Shown: positions 58,347 to 64,000 of the stretch, piece by piece
Layout: every line of letters begins with the position of its first letter
Numbering within the stretch: position 1 is the first letter of the stretch
Source of the DNA: Oscillospiraceae bacterium
GTDB lineage: Bacteria > Bacillota > Clostridia > Oscillospirales > Oscillospiraceae
Length of the DNA stretch: 64,000 nt
Assembly (NCBI GenBank): GCA_902778115.1
Contig: CACYWG010000004.1
Span: 1 to 64,000 of the forward strand
Direction: 5' to 3'
Notes under the pieces: model-generated
Told to the model about the DNA's origin: nothing
The model's input: the letters and a program-made list of their open reading frames with translations, nothing else
The model's database searches: none
Made by a program: the position numbers and the translations under genes

Positions 58347-58466
58347 GATTGCACTCATTCCGATCTGTCTGCAGGATTTGGTGAAAATGTTATGTTCTTT
58401 TTTTATTTACCGTAAAAAAGAGCCATATTTTTTTTCATATTCTACAAGAACATTTGCGCGTTTCTA

Positions 58467-58495
58467 TTGCTATTTGGAAATAGATGTTATACAAT
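58467..58495 (+). promoter_or_regulatory. predicted promoter of the kor operon
   Basis: TTGCTA (58467-58472), 17 bases, TACAAT (58490-58495). The surrounding gap (58347-58616) is AT-rich up to the promoter and GC-rich in the 120-base leader after it; I see no known riboswitch in the leader. Confidence 0.6.
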
Positions 58496-58616
58496 TACAA
58501 GGGTATGCCTGCGTCATCCGCTGTCCATGCGGGGCGCCGGCTTGCCTGAATACAAGCATGATCTGACAGCGTCAAGCAGCCGTCTCATGATTGATCGTCA
58601 TAAAGGAGAAAAACAA

Positions 58617-58817
58617 ATGGTCGGGAGAAAAAAACTCGTGATCGAAGACAAATGGTGTAAGGGCTGCGGCATCTGTGCGGCGTTCTGCCCGAAGCAGGTG
58701 CTGGAGATCCGCAAGGAGAAGGTGCGCATCGCCAATGCGGATGCCTGCATTTTCTGCGGACAGTGCGAGCTGCGCTGCCCGGATTATGCCATTTATCTGG
58801 TTAACGTCGAAGAGTAA
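58617..58817 (+). CDS. korD: 2-oxoacid:ferredoxin oxidoreductase delta subunit (2[4Fe-4S] ferredoxin)
   Basis: 66 residues with two cluster motifs, CKGCGICAAFCP and CIFCGQCELRCP. It passes electrons from the TPP enzyme to soluble ferredoxin. The ATG at 58617 follows AAAGGAG by eight bases; a longer in-frame extension to 58467 overlaps the promoter and is rejected. Confidence 0.92.
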   Translation: MVGRKKLVIEDKWCKGCGICAAFCPKQVLEIRKEKVRIANADACIFCGQCELRCPDYAIYLVNVEE

Positions 58818-58829
58818 GGAGGCCGGACA

Positions 58830-59981
58830 ATGTCGAAAGCTGTTTTAATGCAGGGAAATGAAGCCGCTGTGGAAGGCGCCATCGCCGCCGGCATGCGGTT
58901 TTTCGCTGGTTATCCCATTACCCCGTCCACGGAAATCGCGGAGCAGAGCTCGCTCCGCCTGCCCCAGATCGGCGGAAAATTTATCCAGATGGAAGACGAG
59001 ATCTCGTCCATTGCTGCGGTGCTCGGCGCGTCGGTCGCCGGCGTGAAGGCCATGACGGCTACCTCCGGTCCGGGCTTTTCTCTGATGCAGGAGAACATCG
59101 GCTACGGCGTGATGGCGGAGATCCCCTGCGTCATCATCGACGTACAGCGCGCCGGCCCTTCCACGGGCCTGGCCACCAGCCCCTCCCAGGGGGATTACAT
59201 GCAGGCCAAATGGGGCACCCACGGCGACCATCCGATGATCGCCCTGTCGCCCTCTTCGGTTCTGGAAACTTATACGCTGATCATCCGCGCCTTCAATCTG
59301 GCGGAAAAGTACCGCACGCCGGTCATCTTCCTGATGGACGAGATCGTCGGTCATATGCGCGAGGGCGTGGAGCTGCCGAACCCCAACGATCTGATCATCA
59401 ACCATCGCAAGATGTCCTTCCACGACGGCGCCAACAAGGAATGCTACTATGTGCCGGAAGGGAAGTACGTTCCGGCCATGAAGCCCTTCGGCCAGGGCGA
59501 GCGCTACAACATCACCGGCCTTGCCCATGATATCTCCGGCTTCCCTGTCAACTCCAACGAGATCGCCGGCAAGCTGGTCACCCGTCTGCTGGACAAGGTG
59601 GAGAAGAACGTGGACAACATCGTTCGCGTGGAAGAATACCTGATGGACGATGCGGAGACCGCCGTCGTCTGCTTCGGCGGCACGGCCCGCGCGGCCATGG
59701 ACGCCGTGAACGCGGCCAGAGCCGAGGGAAAGAAGGTCGGCCTGTTCCGGCCCATCACCGTGTGGCCCTTCCCGGAAAAGCAGCTGCTTGCGCGCCTGCC
59801 GCAGCTGAAGAACATCCTGATGGTCGAGCATAACCACGGCCAGATGCTGCTGGAGGTCCAGCGGGTCACGCGCTGCGAGAAGCCCGTGCACTTCCTCGGC
59901 CGCGTCGACGGCACCGTGATTTCTCCCGGCGATATCCTGGCGAAACTCAATGAGATGGAGGGTGTGCATCATGCCGAGTGA
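58830..59981 (+). CDS. korA: 2-oxoacid:ferredoxin oxidoreductase alpha subunit
   Basis: 383 residues. Pyrimidine-binding/domain II part of the TPP enzyme, with GNEAAVEGAIAAGMRFFAGY and YPITPSTEI motifs. The four-subunit DABC order fits 2-oxoglutarate:ferredoxin oxidoreductase or the related branched-chain enzyme; the CoA-transferase downstream favours 2-oxoglutarate (succinyl-CoA). Overlaps korB by 11 bases. Confidence 0.9.
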   Translation: MSKAVLMQGNEAAVEGAIAAGMRFFAGYPITPSTEIAEQSSLRLPQIGGKFIQMEDEISSIAAVLGASVAGVKAMTATSGPGFSLMQENIGYGVMAEIPCVIIDVQRAGPSTGLATSPSQGDYMQAKWGTHGDHPMIALSPSSVLETYTLIIRAFNLAEKYRTPVIFLMDEIVGHMREGVELPNPNDLIINHRKMSFHDGANKECYYVPEGKYVPAMKPFGQGERYNITGLAHDISGFPVNSNEIAGKLVTRLLDKVEKNVDNIVRVEEYLMDDAETAVVCFGGTARAAMDAVNAARAEGKKVGLFRPITVWPFPEKQLLARLPQLKNILMVEHNHGQMLLEVQRVTRCEKPVHFLGRVDGTVISPGDILAKLNEMEGVHHAE

Positions 59982-60816
59982 TTTGATCCATGAATATATG
60001 AGAATCGATCATCTTCCCCAGATCTGGTGCCCCGGCTGCGGCAACGGCGTCATCATGTGCGACGTGGCGGTGGCGATCCAGGAACTGATCGACGACCAGG
60101 AATACGATTTTGACCGCGACGATTTTGTCATCGTCTCCGGCATCGGCTGCTCCTCCCGCGCGGCCGGTTATCTGGACTTCAACTCCATCCACACGACCCA
60201 CGGCCGCGCCATCGCCTTTGCCACCGGCATCAAGTTTGCCAATCCCAAGCTGAACGTCATCGTCCTCACCGGAGACGGCGACTGCTCCGCCATCGGCGGC
60301 AACCACCTGATCCACGCGGCGCGCCGCAACCTCGGCCTGACCGTGATCTGCTTCAACAACGACATCTACGGCATGACCGGCGGCCAGTATTCTCCCACCA
60401 CGCCGAACGGCGACAAGGCCACCACCGCGCCCTACGGCAATGTGGACCGCCCCTTCGACATCGCCAACCTCGCCACCGGCGCCGGCGCCTCCTTCTCCGC
60501 CCGCGGCGACGTGTTCCACGCCCGCGAGACCACCGAGATCATTAAAAAGGCCATCCTGCACAAGGGCTTCTCCCTGGTGGACGTCTACTCCGTCTGCCCG
60601 ACATATTACGGCCGCAAGAACAAAAAGGGCGACGCGGTCGAGATGCTCAAGTGGCAGCGCGACAACCTGATCCCCACCGCCCGCTATTACAGCATGAGCG
60701 AGGAAGAGCGCGCGGGAAAGAAGCAGATCGGCATCCTGTCCTTCAACGATTATCCCGAGTATACGGAAGAGTATGCCAAGATCATCGCCGCCTGCAGGAA
60801 AAAGGCGAAGAAATAA
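59971..60816 (+). CDS. korB: 2-oxoacid:ferredoxin oxidoreductase beta subunit
   Basis: 281 residues. The TPP-binding subunit: WCPGCGNG at the N-terminus supplies cluster/TPP contacts and GDGDCSAIGGNHL...N is the TPP-Mg motif. The ATG at 59971 lies inside the end of korA, nine bases after GGAGG. Confidence 0.92.
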   Translation: MPSDLIHEYMRIDHLPQIWCPGCGNGVIMCDVAVAIQELIDDQEYDFDRDDFVIVSGIGCSSRAAGYLDFNSIHTTHGRAIAFATGIKFANPKLNVIVLTGDGDCSAIGGNHLIHAARRNLGLTVICFNNDIYGMTGGQYSPTTPNGDKATTAPYGNVDRPFDIANLATGAGASFSARGDVFHARETTEIIKKAILHKGFSLVDVYSVCPTYYGRKNKKGDAVEMLKWQRDNLIPTARYYSMSEEERAGKKQIGILSFNDYPEYTEEYAKIIAACRKKAKK

Positions 60817-60831
60817 GGGGAGGGACAGAAC

Positions 60832-61401
60832 ATGAGCAACCGTTACGAAATGCGCTTCGCCGGCTCCGGCGGACAGGGCGTCATTCTGGCCAGCGTCATC
60901 GTGGCCGAGGCCGCCGTCATCGCCGGACTCCATACCGTGCAGTCCCAGGCCTACGGACCCGAGGCGCGCGGCGGCGTCAGCAAGGCGGAAACCGTGCTGA
61001 GCCGGGATAAGATCTGGTATTCCAAGGTCACGCTGCCGAACTTCCTTCTGGCGCTGACCCAGGCTTCTCTGGAGAAATATACCCGCGAGATGGCGGAAGG
61101 CGCAATCGTTATGATGGACGACAGCCTGGACATGCCCGCCGACCTCGATCCCGCGCGCGTGATCTCCATCCCCATCCTGCAGACCGCGAAGGAAAAGGTC
61201 GGCAAGGCCTTCACCGCCAATATCGTCGCCGTCGGTGCGATCAACAAGGCGCTGCAGCTGTTCAGCGACGAGGTGCTGATGGAAGGCGTCAAGCGTCATA
61301 TCCCCGCCGGCACCGAGGAGATCAACCAGAAGGCGCTCGCCGAGGGCGCGGCCCTGATCACCGAAGAGCAGGCGGCCGCCTTTAAGCAGCAGATCGGATG
61401 A
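60832..61401 (+). CDS. korC: 2-oxoacid:ferredoxin oxidoreductase gamma subunit
   Basis: 189 residues. RFAGSGGQGVILAS and QAYGPEARGG are typical of the gamma domain that contributes to CoA binding. Overlaps the CoA-transferase gene by four bases. Confidence 0.92.
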   Translation: MSNRYEMRFAGSGGQGVILASVIVAEAAVIAGLHTVQSQAYGPEARGGVSKAETVLSRDKIWYSKVTLPNFLLALTQASLEKYTREMAEGAIVMMDDSLDMPADLDPARVISIPILQTAKEKVGKAFTANIVAVGAINKALQLFSDEVLMEGVKRHIPAGTEEINQKALAEGAALITEEQAAAFKQQIG

Positions 61402-62924
61402 GCATGGAACGGAACGATCGCTTCCGCTGCGCTGCTCTGGAGTGCCGCGTCATGAGCGCCGACGAGGCGGCAATGTTGATCGAAGACGGCATGACCGTCG
61501 CCGTCAGCGGCTTTACGCCCTCCGGCTGCCCGAAAATGGTGCCGCTTGCGATCTCCGAGCAGGTACGCAGCGGTCAAAGAAAACTGCGGCTGAATCTCTT
61601 CAGCGGCGCATCCACCGGCGAGGAGCTGGATTCCGACTGGGCGTCTCTCGGCATTATCGCCCGCCGTCTGCCTTATATGACCAGCAAGGCTCTCCGCAGC
61701 GCCGTCAACGGCAGCGGGAACGAGCCGGTCTTCTACACGGATATCCACCTCGGCGAGGTGGCGCAGAACGCCCGCTTGGGCTTTTATGGGAAGATCGACG
61801 TGGCGATCGTCGAAGCCGCTGCGATCACAGAGGAGGGGAACATCATCCCCACCACCGCCGTCGGCTGCTCGCAGACCTATATTGATCTGGCCGAGCGCGT
61901 GATCGTGGAGCTGAACCTTGCGCAGCCCGCCGGTCTGGAGGGCATGCACGACATCTACCGCGTGCAGAATCCGCCGCTTCGTCAGCCGATCCCGCTGACC
62001 GGCGTCGGACAGCGCATCGGCACGCCCTGGCTGAGCTGCCCGGTCGAAAAAATCGCCGCCGTCGTGATCGGCGAGGCGGAGGAGCATCCGCGCCCGCTCG
62101 CGCCCGAAGATGAAGTCAGCCGCGCGATCGCGGCCAATATCGTCCGTTTCCTGGAAAAAGAAAAAGAGGCCGGCCGCCTCTCCGCCGATCAGCTGCCGCT
62201 GCAGTCCGGCGTCGGCTCGGTGGCGAACGCCGTGCTCTTCGGTCTGAAAAACTCCGGCTTCGAGCACATGAGCTTCTTCTCGGAGGTCATGCAGGACGGC
62301 ATCCTCGATCTGATCGACGCGGGAAAGGCAGACTTTGCTTCCGCGACCTCGCTGTCGCTGTCAAAAGAGGGCATGAACCACCTGCTGGGCGATCTGGAAA
62401 AGTACCGCGGCAAACTGGTGCTGCGCGACTCCGAGATCTCCAACAGCGCCGAGCTCATCCGCCGCCTGGGCGTGATTGCGATGAACACTGCGGTCGAGGC
62501 CGACATTTACGGCAACGTCAACTCCTCGCAGATGAACGGCACCAGCGTCTATAACGGCACCGGCGGCTCCGGCGACTATGCGCGCAATGCTTCGATCTCG
62601 ATTTTCATGACCAATTCCGTTGCCAAGGGCGGCAAGATCTCGAGCATCGTCCCGATGGTCACGCACGTCGACCACTGCGAGCATGACGTGGACGTGCTGG
62701 TGACCGAGCAGGGCTATGCCGATCTGCGCGGCCTGAGTCCGAAGGAGCGCGCGGTGAAGATCATCGAAAACTGTGCCCATCCCGACTATCGCCCGCAGCT
62801 GCGGCGCTATTTTGAGGCCGCCTGCGCCGCGACGCACGGCGCGCAGACCCCGCATCTGCTGGACGAGGCTTTCTCCTTCCACCGTAATCTGAAGCAGACC
62901 GGCACGATGCTGGAAAGCGAATAA
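61398..62924 (+). CDS. acetyl-CoA hydrolase/succinyl-CoA:acetate CoA-transferase family protein
   Basis: 508 residues of the AarC/Cat1/Ach1 type. Conserved blocks include SGFTPSGCPK, SGVGSVANAV, FFSEVMQDGILDLID (catalytic glutamate region) and NGTGGSGDYARNA. Translational coupling to korC suggests that it takes the acyl-CoA made by the oxidoreductase, most simply succinyl-CoA, and moves CoA to acetate or a similar acid, conserving the thioester energy. Confidence 0.9.
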   Translation: MSMERNDRFRCAALECRVMSADEAAMLIEDGMTVAVSGFTPSGCPKMVPLAISEQVRSGQRKLRLNLFSGASTGEELDSDWASLGIIARRLPYMTSKALRSAVNGSGNEPVFYTDIHLGEVAQNARLGFYGKIDVAIVEAAAITEEGNIIPTTAVGCSQTYIDLAERVIVELNLAQPAGLEGMHDIYRVQNPPLRQPIPLTGVGQRIGTPWLSCPVEKIAAVVIGEAEEHPRPLAPEDEVSRAIAANIVRFLEKEKEAGRLSADQLPLQSGVGSVANAVLFGLKNSGFEHMSFFSEVMQDGILDLIDAGKADFASATSLSLSKEGMNHLLGDLEKYRGKLVLRDSEISNSAELIRRLGVIAMNTAVEADIYGNVNSSQMNGTSVYNGTGGSGDYARNASISIFMTNSVAKGGKISSIVPMVTHVDHCEHDVDVLVTEQGYADLRGLSPKERAVKIIENCAHPDYRPQLRRYFEAACAATHGAQTPHLLDEAFSFHRNLKQTGTMLESE

Positions 62925-62931
62925 GAACGAC

Positions 62932-62969
62932 AAAACGGCTATACCGATGGTGTCGGTATAGCCGTTTTT
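62932..62969. terminator. bidirectional terminator
   Basis: 16-pair perfect stem (AAAACGGCTATACCGA and complement) around TGGTG with T-run, between convergent genes. Confidence 0.9.
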
Positions 62970-62979
62970 CATTCGGTGA

Positions 62980-63861
62980 TCAGAGCAGCCTGTCCGCAAG
63001 AGCCTCCGCCTGCCGGAGAGAATACGCATAGCGCTCGTCTCCGCGCTGATCGTAGCGGTTGCCGAGCATGATCCATTCGCAGGCTTCGTAAAACAGGAAC
63101 CAGTCCAGCGTGCGCCGGTACTCCTCATAGGATATGCCGTGCTTTTGAACACAGATCCGGTAATAGTAGTCGATCGCAAAATCCCGGTCGGCGCGCTTCA
63201 TGTGGAAAAATGCTTTTTCATCCTCGCGCCCGTGTGCGATCAGCCGCGCCAGAGGACCGGGATAGGGGAGCACGCCGCCGTATTCCCAGTCGATCAGCAC
63301 CGCCCGCTCGTCGACAAGCACGTTGAACGGGAGCAGATCGTCGTGGCAGAGGCTGCGAGGCGTCTGCCGGTAGACCCGGATGAATTTTTCATACACAGTT
63401 TCAAGACGCTCCGAACCGAGCCAGTGTCCACGGTCTTCGATGGCCTTGATGGATTTTTCAAGCGTGCAGCCTGCATCATAGAGATCTTCCCGCTCCCAGA
63501 ATCCATCCTGCATGGCGCCGAGCGCGTCAAGCGTGAGGATCAGCCTCTCGCGGTCACAGCGGCGCAGATCATCGCCCGGGCAGTATTCCAGCAGCAGGTA
63601 GGTTTCACCGTCATGGGCGACAGAGCCGAACAGGGCGGGCGCATAGGGCTTCTTTTCGGAGAAAAAGCTGCGATAAACTTCTTCTTCCTGGCCTTTGGCG
63701 CGCTTGAGGACATAGTCTTCCGTTTCGGTTTGAACATGCCACACGGAATAGGGGCTCCCGTCTTCCGCAGCCATGAACTGTTCGATTTTTGCCTGTGAAA
63801 GCCCGAAGGGTGAGAGAATGACAGACAGCTCTTCCGCCGTCAGCATTCGCTTTTCATCCAT
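62980..63861 (-). CDS. APH/choline-kinase-fold phosphotransferase
   Basis: 293 residues. Brenner-type catalytic loop CHDDLLPFNVLV and metal-binding LIDWEYGG, with the hinge LLLEYCPGDD. Such proteins phosphorylate small hydroxyl compounds (choline, sugars, aminoglycosides); the substrate cannot be told here. GGAGGG lies before the ATG at 63861. Confidence 0.82.
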   Translation of the reverse strand: MDEKRMLTAEELSVILSPFGLSQAKIEQFMAAEDGSPYSVWHVQTETEDYVLKRAKGQEEEVYRSFFSEKKPYAPALFGSVAHDGETYLLLEYCPGDDLRRCDRERLILTLDALGAMQDGFWEREDLYDAGCTLEKSIKAIEDRGHWLGSERLETVYEKFIRVYRQTPRSLCHDDLLPFNVLVDERAVLIDWEYGGVLPYPGPLARLIAHGREDEKAFFHMKRADRDFAIDYYYRICVQKHGISYEEYRRTLDWFLFYEACEWIMLGNRYDQRGDERYAYSLRQAEALADRLL

Positions 63862-63887
63862 CCACAGCCCTCCTTCCTTCTGGAAAC

Positions 63888-63916
63888 ACTATAGCATATC
63901 GGAACAGAAAGAACAA
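63888..63916 (-). promoter_or_regulatory. predicted promoter of the APH-fold kinase gene
   Basis: On the minus strand TTGTTC, 17 bases, TATAGT, 27 bases before the start codon. Confidence 0.55.
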
Positions 63917-64000
63917 GAAGCAGAGGCTCCCGTTCGACATCCTCGACAAAAACAAAATCGGAGCCCAGGAAGCGGGTCTGATTTTGAGAGGAGGAGCGAC
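63917..64000. other. right-edge intergenic sequence
   Basis: Contains an imperfect hairpin, AAAATCGGAGCCC with GGGTCTGATTTT (63954-63985), followed by GAGGAGGAG, which could be a ribosome site for a gene starting beyond the window. No gene can be called. Confidence 0.3.

Noticed and set aside
58496..58616. Riboswitch in the leader of the kor operon
   Set aside because: The 120-base leader is GC-rich with possible hairpins, but I could not match it to a known riboswitch core and no terminator precedes korD.
63954..64000. Terminator or gene start at the right edge
   Set aside because: The hairpin is imperfect with only four T, and the possible ribosome site lies at the window end, so neither can be supported.

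Overview
The window looks like chromosome from a high-GC (roughly 60%), spore-forming, anaerobic gut-type Firmicute. Oscillospiraceae/Ruminococcaceae-like Clostridia is my best guess. The reasons are spoIIID, good AGGAGG ribosome sites, sigma-A-type promoters, Na+-pumping oxaloacetate decarboxylase, ferredoxin-linked 2-oxoacid oxidoreductase, and a TnpV-type transposon gene at the left edge. Most of the sequence is ordinary core genome. Only about the first 1.4 kb (TnpV fragment, nucleoside phosphorylase, lower GC) looks like the end of a mobile region. I see no rRNA, tRNA, CRISPR array or replication origin.

Layout. 1-1.4 kb: mobile-element edge. 1.6-8.0 kb: F1Fo ATP synthase operon, B-E-F-[b'-delta-alpha fusion]-G-D-C. 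8.1-11.2 kb: hexuronate/Entner-Doudoroff genes eda-kdgK-uxaC, then spoIIID convergent. 11.8-15.1 kb: Na+ oxaloacetate decarboxylase (oadA, oadG, biotin carrier, oadB). 15.3-19.0 kb: hypothetical protein, esterase-DUF1653 fusion, nucleotidyltransferase and galE. 19.1-20.4 kb: an ECF sigma factor fused to a 260-residue domain, behind an ECF-type promoter. 20.5-29.8 kb: minus-strand genes, in transcription order response regulator, histidine kinase, DUF1385, prmC, recA, recX, rimO, pgsA, cysS, lysozyme-like protein. 30.0-36.9 kb: translational GTPase-NYN nuclease fusion overlapping ylmH/rqcP2, then pepT, an MFS transporter and a NahK-like kinase. 37-39 kb: FMN oxidoreductase and radical SAM protein. 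39.2-43.5 kb: trmL and glycolytic pgk-tpiA-gpmI. 43.7-48.4 kb: acyltransferase-like protein plus AMP-ligase, two small cell-envelope proteins, an RsuA-type pseudouridine synthase. 48.6-57.5 kb: CdaR-like regulator, ftsEX, two coiled-coil M23 hydrolases, an S41 protein lacking its catalytic Ser and Lys, greA, lysS. 57.6-62.9 kb: YhhN protein and korDABC with a CoA-transferase. 63-63.9 kb: APH-fold kinase.

The most unusual items are: (1) one reading frame that joins an ATP synthase b-type subunit, the C-terminal domain of delta and a full alpha subunit; (2) a TetM/EF-G-like GTPase carrying a Rae1/YacP-type NYN nuclease at its C-terminus, overlapping a ribosome-quality-control S4 protein gene; (3) a 145-base intergenic element in two copies (before the ATP synthase fusion and between pgk and tpiA) whose stems differ by paired, compensating changes; (4) the sigma-factor fusion with a near-perfect internal ribosome site exactly at the domain joint; (5) a probable S41 pseudoprotease in the FtsEX/murein hydrolase cluster.

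Energy metabolism is a common thread. Na+ pumped by the decarboxylase could in principle feed the ATP synthase, whose c subunit keeps some but not all Na+-site residues. Functions are assigned by reading protein motifs by eye; no database search was possible.
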